Shown here in pieces: positions 18,900-31,744 of a DNA stretch of 64,000 bases. A program made the position numbers and the translations under genes. The notes beneath the pieces were generated by a model. It had not been told where the DNA came from, did not search any database, and worked only from the letters and a program-made list of their open reading frames with translations. This DNA comes from Yersinia intermedia. Lineage in GTDB: Bacteria > Pseudomonadota > Gammaproteobacteria > Enterobacterales > Enterobacteriaceae. The stretch's first letter is position 1; each line of letters opens with the position of its first letter. The stretch is taken from NCBI RefSeq assembly GCF_900635455.1, contig NZ_LR134116.1, forward strand, positions 4,693,283 to 4,757,282. Direction: 5' to 3'.

Positions 18900-18942
18900 A
18901 AAAAAAATCCGGTATGCTTTTAAACAGCATAACCGGACTTTT
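18900..18942 (-). terminator. Terminator of glmS, probably bidirectional
   Basis: On the minus strand tccggttatgc and gcataccgga form a stem with one bulge and a 9-base loop, followed by at least seven T residues. On the plus strand the same stem is followed by only cttttcg, so it may also end the cluster transcript weakly. Confidence 0.85.
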
Positions 18943-18969
18943 CGAGTTAACGGCTATTTCATCCGCCAA

Positions 18970-19035
18970 CAATATTTTGTGCTATATCTGTCGCAGCTTA
19001 TTCAACCGTGACTGATTTTGCCAGGTTACGTGGCT
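18970..19035. other. Predicted attTn7-type target at the 3' end of glmS
   Basis: The last glmS codons encode [11 protein letters not shown], the conserved segment whose DNA is the TnsD recognition site of Tn7; insertion normally occurs about 25 bases beyond the stop. The position is inferred from this established property. No Tn7 end sequence or tns gene is present in the window. Confidence 0.55.
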
Positions 19036-20827
19036 GATCCACGTCGGTGCCTTTAATTAGCGCGACATGGTAAGACAGTAACTGTAGTGGCACGGTATAG
19101 AAGATAGGCGCAATAATCTCTTCTACATGTGGTAACTGAATGATTTTCATCCCTTCACTGTCAGTGAAACCGGCATCTTGATCAGCAAACACATACAGCA
19201 AACCGCCACGGGCACGCACTTCTTCAATGTTGGATTTCAGTTTTTCCAACAATTCATTATTTGGCGCAACCACGATGACCGGCATATCGGCATCAATCAA
19301 TGCCAATGGGCCGTGCTTCAACTCACCCGCAGCATAAGCTTCGGCATGAATATAAGAGATCTCTTTGAGTTTCAGCGCACCTTCCATCGCGATCGGGTAT
19401 TGATCACCGCGACCAAGGAACAAGGCATTGTGTTTATCAGAGAAACCTTCAGCCAGTGCTTCAATGGTTTTATCCAGAGACAACATCTGTTCAATACGGG
19501 CAGGTAGAGCCTGCAACGCATGAACAATATTCTGCTCCAGACTGGCATCTGCGCCCTTGAGCTTGCCAATACGGCCCACCAGCATCAGTAATACCGTCAA
19601 CTGAGTGGTAAAGGCTTTCGTCGATGCTACGCCAATCTCAGTACCGGCTCTGGTCATCAACGCTAAGTCTGACTCACGCACCAGCGAAGAACCAGCAACG
19701 TTACAAATGGCCAGAGAACCCAAATACCCCAACTCTTTCGATAAACGCAGCGCAGCTAAGGTATCGGCAGTTTCACCTGATTGTGACAAGGTGATCAGCA
19801 GGCTGTTTGGGCGCACAGCGGATTTGCGGTAACGGAACTCAGACGCAATCTCTACGTCACAAGGCACACCGGCTAATGATTCAAACCAATAACGTGAAAC
19901 CATGCCTGAGTTGTAAGAGGTACCACAGGCAATAATTTGAATATGTTGAACATTTGCCAATAATGTATCCGCATTCGGGCCAAGTTCAGACAAATCAATC
20001 GCACCATGATTTAAACGGCCTTCCAGCGTATTTTTAATCGCCATTGGCTGTTCATAAATCTCTTTTTGCATGTAATGACGGTATACACCTTTATCACCGG
20101 CATCGTATTGCACTTGAGATTCAATTTCAGGGCGCTCAATAGCATTACCCTGTTTATCAAAAATTGCGATACTACGGCGGGTTACTTCAACCACATCACC
20201 TTCCTCCAGGAAGATGAAGCGGCGAGTCACAGGTAACAACGCCAGTTGGTCAGAGGCAATAAAGTTTTCACCTACACCACAACCAATCACTAATGGGCTA
20301 CCAGAGCGTGCAGCCACCAAACGACTTGGGTCACGGCTATCCATGACGACAGTGCCGTAAGCGCCGCGTAATTGCGGGATAACACGCTTAACCACTTCCA
20401 GCAAAGATCCACCTTGCTGTAGTTCCCAGTGCACCAAGTGAGCAATAACTTCAGTATCTGTTTCAGAACTGAAACGGTAGCCACGACCAATTAGTAATTC
20501 ACGTAAAGGTTCGTGATTCTCAATAATGCCGTTGTGTACCACAGAGATATAGTCAGAAACATGAGGGTGTGCATTGGCCTCTGATGGCTCACCATGGGTA
20601 GCCCAGCGGGTATGTGCGATCCCGGTGCCACCATGTAAAGCCTGATTTTCGGCCGCATCTGACAGCGCCTGTACTTTACCCACCCGACGTAAACGCGTCA
20701 TATTACCTTCAGCGTCAACCACTGCTAAACCAGCAGAGTCATAGCCACGGTATTCAAGACGACGTAAACCTTCGATCAGAATCTCAGCGATATCACGTTG
20801 CGCTACTGCGCCAACAATTCCACACAT
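18998..20827 (-). CDS. glmS: GlmS, glutamine-fructose-6-phosphate aminotransferase (isomerising)
   Basis: Makes glucosamine-6-phosphate from fructose-6-phosphate and glutamine, the first step of UDP-GlcNAc synthesis for peptidoglycan and LPS; cytoplasmic. The start MCGIVGA gives 609 residues, the E. coli length, with the catalytic Cys directly after the initiator Met; a longer in-frame start 52 codons upstream is rejected because Cys must be N-terminal. The N-terminal half is the glutaminase domain ([15 protein letters not shown]); the C-terminal half has two SIS sugar-isomerase domains ([17 protein letters not shown]). It ends [11 protein letters not shown]. Downstream of glmU on the same strand, separated by an ERIC and a hairpin; in E. 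coli glmS translation is activated by the sRNA GlmZ. Confidence 0.98.
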   Translation of the reverse strand: MCGIVGAVAQRDIAEILIEGLRRLEYRGYDSAGLAVVDAEGNMTRLRRVGKVQALSDAAENQALHGGTGIAHTRWATHGEPSEANAHPHVSDYISVVHNGIIENHEPLRELLIGRGYRFSSETDTEVIAHLVHWELQQGGSLLEVVKRVIPQLRGAYGTVVMDSRDPSRLVAARSGSPLVIGCGVGENFIASDQLALLPVTRRFIFLEEGDVVEVTRRSIAIFDKQGNAIERPEIESQVQYDAGDKGVYRHYMQKEIYEQPMAIKNTLEGRLNHGAIDLSELGPNADTLLANVQHIQIIACGTSYNSGMVSRYWFESLAGVPCDVEIASEFRYRKSAVRPNSLLITLSQSGETADTLAALRLSKELGYLGSLAICNVAGSSLVRESDLALMTRAGTEIGVASTKAFTTQLTVLLMLVGRIGKLKGADASLEQNIVHALQALPARIEQMLSLDKTIEALAEGFSDKHNALFLGRGDQYPIAMEGALKLKEISYIHAEAYAAGELKHGPLALIDADMPVIVVAPNNELLEKLKSNIEEVRARGGLLYVFADQDAGFTDSEGMKIIQLPHVEEIIAPIFYTVPLQLLSYHVALIKGTDVDQPRNLAKSVTVE

Positions 20828-21027
20828 CTGTTTTATTCCTATGTAAGATTCTTTAAGAACCTTGTCGATGTCAGTGACCTGATTTTCCGGATTTTCCGGG
20901 TTCCCCGAGCCTGTAGAGTTGGGGATTATTATGTTTTGCTCTGTGTTTTCAGCATCAATGGATAAACCAAAAACACAGGGCAAAACATCCCTTCAAAGAA
21001 TAAACGATATTGAAGGGACTGTTTTAA
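20828..21027 (-). promoter_or_regulatory. glmS leader with hairpin
   Basis: About 200 bases between the ERIC and glmS. A hairpin with an 8-base perfect stem (cccttcaa/ttgaaggg at 20988-21018) lies near its upstream end. G+C-rich repeats (ttttccggattttccggg, about 20881-20902) lie nearer the start codon. This is where GlmZ-type sRNA pairing and glmUS mRNA processing would act in enterobacteria; I cannot delimit the pairing site. Confidence 0.45.
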
Positions 21028-21171
21028 TATAACCTAAATAATTCGAGTTGCAGGAAGGCAGCAATTGAGCACATCCCCAGACGCTTACTTATTTTAAGGT
21101 CAGCGACCAATAAGTGACTGGGGTGATTGAGCGCAGCCAACGCACATGCAGCTTGAAGTATGACGGATATA
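21028..21171. repeat. ERIC element in the glmU-glmS spacer
   Basis: Starts taacctaaataattcgagtt and ends gcttgaagtatgacggatat, matching ERIC termini. The core includes cttactta and aataagtgactggggtga, with a slightly expanded centre. It ends within three bases of the glmU stop codon, so it is carried in the glmUS mRNA. Confidence 0.9.
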
Positions 21172-21173
21172 GC

Positions 21174-22544
21174 TTATTTTTTCTTAACCGGACGCTGCCA
21201 ACCCTGAACATGAATTTGCTTAACACGACTCAGCACTAATTCATCTTCTGCAATATCGCGAGTAACGGTAGTTCCCGCAGCAATAGTGGCACCCTTGGCA
21301 ACGGTGACAGGAGCGACCAATTGAGTATCGGATCCGACAAAGACATCATCGCCAATAATAGTTTTAAATTTATTAGCGCCATCATAGTTGCAAGTTATTG
21401 TTCCTGCGCCAATATTTACATCCGAACCAATCTCGGCATCGCCCAAATAGGAAAGGTGACCCGCCTTCGAGCCTTTACCCAAGCGGGTATTTTTGATTTC
21501 AACAAAATTGCCAACGTGCGCGCCTTCGGCTAATTCAGCGCCTGGGCGCAGGCGGGCAAATGGCCCGACAGTACAACCAGCATCCAAGCGTGAGTTTTCT
21601 AATACGCTGTATGGGCTAATGTCAGAATCATCACCGATCACGCAATTTTTCAGTACGCATCCGCTACCAATACGAACCCGATCACCTAAAGTCACATGAC
21701 CCTCAATGATGACATTGGTATCGATAGTAATATCACGACCATGTGTTAATTCTCCGCGCAAATCAAAGCGCGCAGGATCCAGTAACATCACACCCGCCAA
21801 TAACAGCTTCTCAGCCTGCTCAGACTGGTATACACGCTCTAGAGCAGCTAATTGCAGGCGGTTATTTACCCCTTCAACCTCACTCAACCGAGCGGGGTGA
21901 ACCGCAGCAACCTTCTTACCATCAGCATGTGCCAATGCAATAATATCGGTGATATAAAACTCACCTTGAGCATTATTGTTATCCAGCAGTGATAGCCAGC
22001 GCTTTAGATCACGCCCATTAGCAACCAGTATTCCGGTGTTGATTTCATTAATTTCGCGCTGCGCATCACTGGCATCTTTATGCTCAACAATTCCTACCAC
22101 ATCGCCATTCTCACGCACGATACGGCCATAACCGCTTGGATTATCCAGCTTCACAGTCAACAAGCCGATGCCACCTTGTGGCTTCGCCGCCAGCAGTCGC
22201 TGTAAGGTATCAACAGAGATCAACGGCACATCGCCGTATAGCATCAGGATATCTTCATCATCAGCAAAGTGCGGTGCAGCTTGTTGCATCGCGTGCCCGG
22301 TACCCAACTGTTCAGCTTGTAATACCCAGTTCAAAGAGGGATCGGATAGCGTTTTTTTCAGTAAATCACCACCGTGCCCATAAACCAGATGAACGTTTTT
22401 TGCACCCAGCTTCATGGCTGCATCAATAACATGCTGAACCATTGGCTTACCTGCCAATGGGTGTAACACCTTAGGAAGGTCGGAATACATGCGTGTCCCC
22501 TTACCTGCGGCAAGGATGACTACACTCATTGAGCTGTTAGACAT
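21174..22544 (-). CDS. glmU: GlmU, bifunctional N-acetylglucosamine-1-phosphate uridyltransferase / glucosamine-1-phosphate acetyltransferase
   Basis: Last two steps to UDP-GlcNAc in the cytoplasm. I choose ATG 22544 ([11 protein letters not shown], 456 residues as in E. coli) with AGG 7 bases upstream; a TTG two codons earlier is rejected. The N-terminal pyrophosphorylase domain shows the LAAGKGTRM nucleotide loop at 11-19 and [10 protein letters not shown]. The C-terminal half is a left-handed beta helix of hexapeptide repeats ([22 protein letters not shown]) for acetyl transfer. It ends RPVKKK. First gene of the glmUS pair, downstream of the atp operon as in E. coli. Confidence 0.98.
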   Translation of the reverse strand: MSNSSMSVVILAAGKGTRMYSDLPKVLHPLAGKPMVQHVIDAAMKLGAKNVHLVYGHGGDLLKKTLSDPSLNWVLQAEQLGTGHAMQQAAPHFADDEDILMLYGDVPLISVDTLQRLLAAKPQGGIGLLTVKLDNPSGYGRIVRENGDVVGIVEHKDASDAQREINEINTGILVANGRDLKRWLSLLDNNNAQGEFYITDIIALAHADGKKVAAVHPARLSEVEGVNNRLQLAALERVYQSEQAEKLLLAGVMLLDPARFDLRGELTHGRDITIDTNVIIEGHVTLGDRVRIGSGCVLKNCVIGDDSDISPYSVLENSRLDAGCTVGPFARLRPGAELAEGAHVGNFVEIKNTRLGKGSKAGHLSYLGDAEIGSDVNIGAGTITCNYDGANKFKTIIGDDVFVGSDTQLVAPVTVAKGATIAAGTTVTRDIAEDELVLSRVKQIHVQGWQRPVKKK

Positions 22545-22892
22545 AAGCAACCTGATAACTCCAATTTAATAGACAGAAGTAAACCTGTTTAGCGAAATAA
22601 TTACTACATATTTCTCAACGAAAAACGTACTCAACCCGCGTGGTTAAAGGGTTGTTGCTACTGGTCATGTAACGAAAAAATGTGGTAAAAAGTGTCTGCG
22701 ATCAGCGACGCTTACCGTGCTGTTTTTGTCAAAAAACATTCACTCATTCACGCGATTAACTACTTATTTTACGACAAGAAACAAGAATTTTCAGAAAGAA
22801 ACGCGTTGAGTTTAGCTGAGGCTTAACTAAATGGTAGGAAAGCGGATTAAGGGTGCAAACAAAGGGCAAGTATCAGAACTGTCTGACGTACC
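22545..22892. other. Non-coding space upstream of glmU
   Basis: Roughly 350 bases between glmU and the atpC terminator. It should contain the glmU promoter. A NagC-like half site (aattatttcgc on the minus strand near 22592) is visible but no complete palindrome, so I do not call an operator. No gene seen. Confidence 0.4.
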
Positions 22893-22895
22893 AGT

Positions 22896-22931
22896 AAAAA
22901 AAATGCCAATCAGTTTTACTGACTGGCATTC
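22896..22931 (-). terminator. Terminator of the atp operon
   Basis: Minus-strand stem aatgccagtcag pairs with ctgattggcatt around a tAAAAc loop and is followed by eight T residues. It lies about 140 bases beyond the atpC stop. Confidence 0.85.
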
Positions 22932-22940
22932 TATTTTTCT

Positions 22941-23024
22941 TACACCCTTCGTACTTGAAGTTGCAGCGCTGTTAGCTACTTTCGCTTACAGCCTACCTGC
23001 AACCTTAATGACTTTGGGTATATA
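22941..23024. repeat. Short ERIC-like palindromic repeat downstream of atpC
   Basis: About 84 bases, from tacacccttcgtacttgaag to actttgggtata. Same design and length as the element at 3498-3580 in inverse orientation, sharing tacttgaagttgcagcg and a tttgg(g)tata end. It lies between the atpC stop and the terminator hairpin. Confidence 0.65.
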
Positions 23025-23071
23025 GAGTAATTTTATAAACCAACGAGTTAACAAAACCCATCAGTATAAAA

Positions 23072-23494
23072 TTACATCGCCTTCCTGGTCAGTTCGATTA
23101 CGCGTAATTTCGCAATCGCCTTCGCCAATTCAGCGGATGCCTGAGCATAGTCGACATCGCCGTGGGAGTTGTTGATATGATCTTCGGCTTTACGCTTAGA
23201 TTCCAGCGCCTTAGCTTCGTCCAAATCAGTTCCACGAATAGCTGTGTCAGCCAATACGATCACAACGCTCGGTTGCACCTCAAGGATGCCGCCAGAAAGA
23301 TAAATAAACTCTTCCTCACCGAACTGCTTCACGATACGTATCATGCCAGGCTTAATGGCAGTGAGCAGTGGGGCGTGACCAGGGAAAATCCCTAGCTCAC
23401 CTTCACTACCCGTCACCTGAATTTTTTGTACCACGCCAGAGAACATTTTCTTCTCTGCGCTCACAACATCCAGATGGTAAGTCATTGCAGCCAT
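23072..23494 (-). CDS. atpC: ATP synthase F1 epsilon subunit
   Basis: Rotor-stalk subunit that joins gamma to the c ring and can inhibit ATP hydrolysis. 140 residues (E. coli 139), starting [11 protein letters not shown]. The N-terminal beta sandwich ([20 protein letters not shown]) and the C-terminal helix pair ([17 protein letters not shown]) are both present. Last gene of the atp operon, 21 bases after atpD. Confidence 0.98.
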   Translation of the reverse strand: MAAMTYHLDVVSAEKKMFSGVVQKIQVTGSEGELGIFPGHAPLLTAIKPGMIRIVKQFGEEEFIYLSGGILEVQPSVVIVLADTAIRGTDLDEAKALESKRKAEDHINNSHGDVDYAQASAELAKAIAKLRVIELTRKAM

Positions 23495-23515
23495 GTCACC
23501 CTCCAGTCAACAGCG

Positions 23516-25050
<1,535 letters not shown>

Positions 25051-25057
25051 AACCTGG

Positions 25058-25921
25058 TTAAACCGCGGAGGCTCCCCCGACGATCTCGGTGAGTTCCTGA
25101 GTGATGCTGGCCTGACGAGCCTTGTTGTAAACCAACTGCAGCTCTTTGATCAGACTACCGCCGTTATCGGTGGCGGCTTTCATCGCTACCATTCGCGCGG
25201 CCTGCTCGCTGGCCAGGTTTTCAACGACGCCCTGATAAACTTGCGATTCCACATAGCGACGCAGGAGGGTATCCAGCAATGCTTTAGGATCGGGTTCATA
25301 CAGGTAATCCCAGGATTTCTTCTTCAGCTCACCATCTTCCGCAGGCGGAAGCGGTAATAGCTGCATGATCCGTGGTTCCTGAGACATCGTATTGATAAAC
25401 TTGTTATTAACGATATACAGCTTATCCAGACGACCTTCATCATAGGCTTGCAACATCACTTTCACTGGCCCGATAAGTTCTGACAAGGAAGGGTTATCCC
25501 CCATACCAGTAACCTGAGCGACAATTTTGCCACCCACGGAGCCAAAGAAAGAAGCTGCTTTTGACCCAATCAGCGCTAAATCGCATTCAACGCCTTTTTC
25601 GGACCAACCTTTCATCTCAGCCAACAGTCTTTTGAACAGGTTAATGTTCAAACCACCGCACAAGCCACGGTCTGTAGAAACCACCAGATACCCAACGCGC
25701 TTAACGTCACGCTCTTCCAGGTACGGATGTTTATATTCCAGATTACCTAACGCAAGGTGACCAATCACACTACGCATAGTTTCTGCATAAGGACGGCTGG
25801 CCGCCATGCGTTCCTGCGATTTACGCATTTTGGAGGCGGCGACCATCTCCATGGCTTTGGTGATCTTTTGCGTGTTTTGCACGCTGGCGATCTTGGAACG
25901 TATCTCTTTTGCGCCGGCCAT
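25058..25921 (-). CDS. atpG: ATP synthase F1 gamma subunit
   Basis: Central rotating shaft of F1. 287 residues as in E. coli. The N-terminal helix [20 protein letters not shown] and the C-terminal helix [19 protein letters not shown] form the coiled coil that turns inside the alpha3beta3 ring; the central domain contains [11 protein letters not shown]. 61 bases follow atpA and the ERIC follows its stop. Confidence 0.98.
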   Translation of the reverse strand: MAGAKEIRSKIASVQNTQKITKAMEMVAASKMRKSQERMAASRPYAETMRSVIGHLALGNLEYKHPYLEERDVKRVGYLVVSTDRGLCGGLNINLFKRLLAEMKGWSEKGVECDLALIGSKAASFFGSVGGKIVAQVTGMGDNPSLSELIGPVKVMLQAYDEGRLDKLYIVNNKFINTMSQEPRIMQLLPLPPAEDGELKKKSWDYLYEPDPKALLDTLLRRYVESQVYQGVVENLASEQAARMVAMKAATDNGGSLIKELQLVYNKARQASITQELTEIVGGASAV

Positions 25922-25982
25922 TTCTGCTTCTCCTCATTACCAGACGGCCTGCTTTCCTAATGAAAAGCAGGGCCGCATAGCG

Positions 25983-27524
25983 TTACCAGGACTGGGTTGC
26001 CTTAAATGTATCAAGGATGCCTTTCAGCTTGCCCTCGATCTCATCGTTGTACGCGCCAGTTTGGTTGATTTGTTGCAGAAGCTCGGCATGCTCACGGTCA
26101 GCAAACGCTAACAGCGCAGCTTCAAAGCTACCTACCTTCGCCAACTCAACATCACCCAGATAACCACGTTCAGCTGCAAACAGAACCAGAGATTGCTGCG
26201 CAACAGACATCGGTGCGTATTGTTTCTGTTTCAGAAGCTCGGTCACTTTTTGACCGTGGCTCAACTGTTTACGTGTTGCATCATCCAAATCGGATGCGAA
26301 CTGGGAGAACGCAGCAAGTTCACGATACTGTGCCAAAGCAGTACGAATACCACCGGACAGTTTTTTCATGATCTTGGTTTGCGCTGCACCACCCACACGG
26401 GATACGGAGATACCTGGGTTAACCGCAGGACGAATACCGGCGTTAAACAGGCTGGATTCCAGGAAGATCTGACCATCGGTAATCGAAATTACGTTAGTCG
26501 GAACGAACGCGGAAACGTCCCCTGCTTGAGTTTCAATGATTGGCAATGCGGTCAAAGAACCGGTTTTACCTTTCACTTCACCCTTGGTAAAGGCTTCAAC
26601 GTAGTCGGCGTTAACACGCGCAGCACGCTCCAGCAAACGGGAGTGGAGGTAGAATACGTCGCCAGGATAAGCTTCACGACCTGGTGGACGACGGAGCAGC
26701 AAGGAGATTTGACGATATGCAACAGCCTGTTTAGACAGGTCATCATAAATAATCAGCGCATCTTCACCGCGATCGCGGAAATATTCACCCATAGCACAAC
26801 CGGAGTATGGTGCCAGGTACTGCAATGCTGCAGATTCTGAGGCGGTAGCTACAACCACAATGGTGTTAGCCAAAGCGCCATGTTCTTCCAGTTTACGCAC
26901 TACGTTAGCAACAGTAGAGGCTTTCTGGCCGATAGCAACATACACACATTTGATGCCGGAATCGCGTTGGTTGATGATCGCATCAATCGCCAAAGCAGTT
27001 TTACCTGTCTGACGGTCACCGATGATCAATTCACGCTGACCACGACCAATTGGGATCATGGCATCCACTGACTTATAGCCCGTCTGAACAGGCTCATCAA
27101 CGGATTGACGTTCGATAACGCCAGGTGCGATAGCTTCAACCGCTGAGAAGCCGTCGTTTTCTACCGGACCTTTACCATCAATAGGTTCACCCAGAGTATT
27201 GACGACGCGACCTAACAGGCCACGACCGACTGGAACTTCCAGGATACGGCCAGTACATTTAACCTTCATGCCTTCGGCAAGATCGGCGTACGGACCCATA
27301 ACTACAGCACCTACGGAGTCGCGCTCCAGGTTCAGTGCGATTGCGTAACGGTTGCCTGGCAGTGCGATCATCTCGCCCTGCATAACATCGGCTAAGCCGT
27401 GTACACGAATGATCCCGTCACTGACGGAAACAATAGTACCTTCATTGTGAGCTTCGCTCACCACATTGAACTGAGCAATGCGCTGCTTGATCAGTTCGCT
27501 GATTTCGGTGGAATTCAGTTGCAT
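25983..27524 (-). CDS. atpA: ATP synthase F1 alpha subunit
   Basis: Non-catalytic nucleotide-binding subunit of F1. 513 residues, equal to E. coli. The P-loop GDRQTGKTA begins near residue 169; the start [16 protein letters not shown] is the family start. The C-terminal helical domain carries [14 protein letters not shown]. 14 bases after atpH. Confidence 0.98.
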   Translation of the reverse strand: MQLNSTEISELIKQRIAQFNVVSEAHNEGTIVSVSDGIIRVHGLADVMQGEMIALPGNRYAIALNLERDSVGAVVMGPYADLAEGMKVKCTGRILEVPVGRGLLGRVVNTLGEPIDGKGPVENDGFSAVEAIAPGVIERQSVDEPVQTGYKSVDAMIPIGRGQRELIIGDRQTGKTALAIDAIINQRDSGIKCVYVAIGQKASTVANVVRKLEEHGALANTIVVVATASESAALQYLAPYSGCAMGEYFRDRGEDALIIYDDLSKQAVAYRQISLLLRRPPGREAYPGDVFYLHSRLLERAARVNADYVEAFTKGEVKGKTGSLTALPIIETQAGDVSAFVPTNVISITDGQIFLESSLFNAGIRPAVNPGISVSRVGGAAQTKIMKKLSGGIRTALAQYRELAAFSQFASDLDDATRKQLSHGQKVTELLKQKQYAPMSVAQQSLVLFAAERGYLGDVELAKVGSFEAALLAFADREHAELLQQINQTGAYNDEIEGKLKGILDTFKATQSW

Positions 27525-27538
27525 ATGCTCCAGTCCCC

Positions 27539-28072
27539 TTAAGACTGCAAGACGTCCGCCAGGCGTTCTAGACGACCGCGAACGCTGCCATCTATCACCA
27601 TATCGCCTGCACGTATTACTACGCCGGCCATTACGGACTTATCGATTTTGCAATTCAGCTTAACTTTGCGTGATAGACGTTTTTCCATCGCAGCAGCAAT
27701 TTTAGCCAGCTGTTCGTCTTTCAGTGGGCTCGCAGAGCTCACTTCGACGTCGACGGTCGACTCCAGCGAGGCACGCAGTTGAATAAACTGCTGTAGCACC
27801 TCAGGAAGAACCAGTAAACGGCCATTCTCCGCCATAACTCGAATGAAGTTCTGTGCGGATTCATCGAGCTGATCACCACAGACTGCAATAAACGTCTTAG
27901 ACATTGTTTCTGGTGCAACAGCACCGGAAAGCAATTCAGCGATCTGTTCATTGCGCGTCACTTGGGCAGTAAACGCTAGCATATCCTGCCAACGATCAAC
28001 CGCCTGGTGCTCAACAGCAAAGTCAAAAGCTGCTTTGGCGTAGGGGCGAGCTACAGTTACAAATTCAGACAT
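27539..28072 (-). CDS. atpH: ATP synthase F1 delta subunit
   Basis: Stator subunit that links the top of F1 to the b-subunit dimer. 177 residues as in E. coli. Starts [19 protein letters not shown]; the C-terminal domain includes [14 protein letters not shown], a well conserved family segment. 14 bases from each neighbour. Confidence 0.98.
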   Translation of the reverse strand: MSEFVTVARPYAKAAFDFAVEHQAVDRWQDMLAFTAQVTRNEQIAELLSGAVAPETMSKTFIAVCGDQLDESAQNFIRVMAENGRLLVLPEVLQQFIQLRASLESTVDVEVSSASPLKDEQLAKIAAAMEKRLSRKVKLNCKIDKSVMAGVVIRAGDMVIDGSVRGRLERLADVLQS

Positions 28073-28086
28073 CAGCCCCTCCCTCC

Positions 28087-28557
28087 TTACAGTTCAGCGA
28101 CCAGTTTATCAACGATGTCGCTGTTAGCAGCTTCATCCACGGAACGTTCGATGATCTTCTCGGCGCCAGCTATAGCCAACATCGCGACTTGCTTACGCAA
28201 CTCTTCACGAGCACGCTTACGTTCGGCGTCGATCTCTGCCTGCGCTTGCGCCACGATTTTGTTACGTTCCTGTTCAGCTTCAGTTTTAGCTTCATCAAGG
28301 ATCTGAGCTTTGCGTTTACTTGCCTGCTCAATGATCACCTGTGCTTCTGCTTTGGCCTTCTTCAGTTGGTCGGTCGCATTGGCTTGCGCTAAGTCCAAAT
28401 CTTTTTTGGCGCGCTCTGCAGAAGAGAGACCGTCAGCAATTTCTTTTTGACGCTTCTCGATGGCAGCCATAATCGGCGGCCATATATACTTCATACAAAA
28501 CAGGACAAACAGGACAAACGCGATGGCCTGGCCGAGGATTGTTGCGTTAAGATTCAC
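28087..28557 (-). CDS. atpF: ATP synthase Fo b subunit
   Basis: Peripheral stalk. 156 residues: a single N-terminal membrane helix (about residues 6-26, [19 protein letters not shown]), then a long highly charged helix (residues 30-150) that dimerises. Matches E. coli length and sequence. Confidence 0.98.
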   Translation of the reverse strand: MNLNATILGQAIAFVLFVLFCMKYIWPPIMAAIEKRQKEIADGLSSAERAKKDLDLAQANATDQLKKAKAEAQVIIEQASKRKAQILDEAKTEAEQERNKIVAQAQAEIDAERKRAREELRKQVAMLAIAGAEKIIERSVDEAANSDIVDKLVAEL

Positions 28558-28617
28558 AGCACAATGCCTCTTTAAAAGTTAATAGTTTGGTGTAGTTCAC
28601 AGTAGAGAAAACTCTAC

Positions 28618-28869
<252 letters not shown>

Positions 28870-28894
28870 TTATTTCAGTTAAACGCAGTAGTGT

Positions 28895-29020
28895 TATACA
28901 CATCATACTTCAAGCTACCTGTGCGTTGGCTTCCTTCGTTCACCCCAGTCACTTACCTATGTAAACTCCTCGGGATTTACTCAGTTGCCGCCTTCCTGCA
29001 ACTCGAATTATTTAGGTATA
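28895..29020. repeat. ERIC element between atpB and atpE
   Basis: 126 bases, from tacacatcatacttcaagct to gcaactcgaattatttaggt, with caccccagtcacttacctat and ctcgggatttactcagttgc in the centre. A textbook full-length ERIC, located in the 172-base atpB-atpE spacer. Confidence 0.92.
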
Positions 29021-29029
29021 TTAAGAAAA

Positions 29030-29909
<880 letters not shown>

Positions 29910-29935
<26 letters not shown>

Positions 29936-30293
29936 CCGGTGCCAATATCTGCACAATCAGCACCGCTAAATAGGTTAAACCGAGTGGCGCAAACGCTGCT
30001 TTAAACAGCCCCAGAGCCACAATCAGCAAAATTATCGTCACGATAACTTTTAACCCTTCGCCAATGGCAAACGACCACGCAACACGACCCGGAGCTGCTG
30101 TTTTTGCCTGATGGCGGCAAGCAAACAGCATAAACATGGCACTGGGCAACCAGGCTGCCAATCCTCCTGCCAGAGCAGAAGCACTCCATTCCAGGCTTTT
30201 AAAGCCAAAAGCAGCACTGAGAACAACAAAAGTCATTAACTGCAAAAACAGCAGCTTTCGTGCGATTTTCCCACTGTAAAGGGATACAGGCAT
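29910..30293 (-). CDS. atpI: AtpI, ATP synthase assembly/accessory membrane protein
   Basis: Small hydrophobic protein encoded first in the operon, thought to assist c-ring assembly or Mg uptake and not essential for ATP synthesis in E. coli. 127 residues (E. coli 126) with four hydrophobic segments. The core GRVAWSFAIGEGLKVIV and VQILAPAVI match E. coli; the N-terminal half is more divergent. The last residues (SGYRT) derive from a 16-base tandem repeat. Confidence 0.92.
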
Positions 30294-30961
30294 GACGTTT
30301 GTTCTCTCCGAACCACACTAAGGGTATGCTGAGTGAGGTATAAAACTGCCTTTTACCCCATTGAGTCAAGCAGCAAAAAACGAGCAAATTATACGGGCCA
30401 CTCAAACGAATTCAATCGATAAGTAGCGAAAAGGTGAACAATTATTTAAATTTTCTTCTTTCGGACTATTTTCACAAGAAAAGCCTCGGAATAAAGCCCC
30501 CATTTAATTGTCTGACGATTCCAACCATTATCAATAAAGCGTGCAACTGATCACAAAACTTAAAACAAACTGATTTATATCCCATAAAGCTTCGGTTTGT
30601 CTTTAACGAAAAGAGCCATTAAAAACTTTTATAAATCATAATGTTAAAATTAAACTATTATCAAACAAGTTATCTACTTAGTAAAAACTTCCCGTTGACA
30701 TTTCAGATAATAATCAGGCAACACTTCGTCTACATAAAAAGAGCATATCAAGCCGTTAAGGTAATGACTAAAGTAACTATTTGCCAGCTCTCAATATAGT
30801 TATGTCATCCATTGCCGCTGTTTTTGTAAACAATACGTAAAATATAATCAGACCATAGGGTACTACGCGAAGAAATACTTACCGATATTAAAAATAATAA
30901 ATACGATAATTTTCCTACCACCTGCTAAGGATTTATTACATTTTTTTGATAAATAACAAAG
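30294..30961. other. Non-coding AT-rich region between rsmG and atpI
   Basis: About 670 bases, strongly A+T-rich, with no credible gene on either strand. It should contain the atp operon promoter (minus strand). I cannot single out one promoter confidently because many AT-rich hexamers occur. Confidence 0.5.
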
Positions 30962-31582
30962 TTAGTTTGACTTAAGAATGACCAAATGACGCTCGCCTTC
31001 CAACTCTGGCACCTGGAATCGCACAACCGATTCAAGGACAATGCCCTCAGGCAACACGGCTAATTCATCGTCCGGTCTCACCCCTTTAAGCGCATAAAAG
31101 CGCCCTTCAGACTTGGCTGGCAAATGGTGGCACCAGGACAGCATATCTTGTAGGGATGCAAATGCACGGCTTATTACACCATCAAATGGCGGTTTTGCGG
31201 CAAAGTCCTCAACTCGGCTTTGCACTGGCTCAATATTATTTAAACCCAGTTCGTGCTGTACCTGACGCAAGAAGCGTACACGTTTACCCAAGCTATCTAG
31301 CAACGTAAAGTGCGCAGTAGGCCGCACAATTGCTAGCGGTATCCCAGGAAGCCCAGGGCCAGTACCCACATCAATAAACCGGTCACCTTGCAAATATGGG
31401 TTAACCACAATGCTGTCCAGAATATGTCGTACCAGCATTTGTTGCGGATCACGAACTGAAGTCAGATTGTAAGCTTTGTTCCACTTATGCAGCAGTTCTA
31501 CATAGCCTATCAACTGCAATTTTTGCTGATCGGGTAATACAATACCTGCGGTGTTTAGCAGGGAATCTAATTTTTTTAACAC
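30962..31582 (-). CDS. rsmG: RsmG, 16S rRNA (guanine527-N7)-methyltransferase
   Basis: SAM-dependent methylation of G527 in 16S rRNA; formerly gidB. 206 residues (E. coli 207). The SAM-binding loop [10 protein letters not shown] is at 71-80, preceded by [10 protein letters not shown]. Located downstream of mnmG on the same strand, as in E. coli; loss confers low-level streptomycin resistance in other bacteria. Confidence 0.97.
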   Translation of the reverse strand: MLKKLDSLLNTAGIVLPDQQKLQLIGYVELLHKWNKAYNLTSVRDPQQMLVRHILDSIVVNPYLQGDRFIDVGTGPGLPGIPLAIVRPTAHFTLLDSLGKRVRFLRQVQHELGLNNIEPVQSRVEDFAAKPPFDGVISRAFASLQDMLSWCHHLPAKSEGRFYALKGVRPDDELAVLPEGIVLESVVRFQVPELEGERHLVILKSN

Positions 31583-31744
31583 AACAATATCCTCTGACTA
31601 AACTCGTGCAGTCAGCATAAAAAGGGCCGAGATGAGGAATGATAATCTAGCTTGGCAGTGGTTTGAATAGCTAGTTGTGACCAGAAGGCAAAGAAGAACT
31701 TACCTGCACCGCTTATCCCTTCGCAGCGCAGGCAAATCCCGTTG

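Noticed and set aside
18900..19035. A resident Tn7-like transposon downstream of glmS
   Set aside because: No tns genes and no Tn7 terminal repeats could be found; only the target position is present.
20828..20983. N-terminal extension of glmS
   Set aside because: The catalytic cysteine must follow the initiator methionine directly (MCGIVGA).
22585..22605. NagC operator upstream of glmU
   Set aside because: Only one half-site (aattatttcgc) is visible, without the second half of the palindrome.
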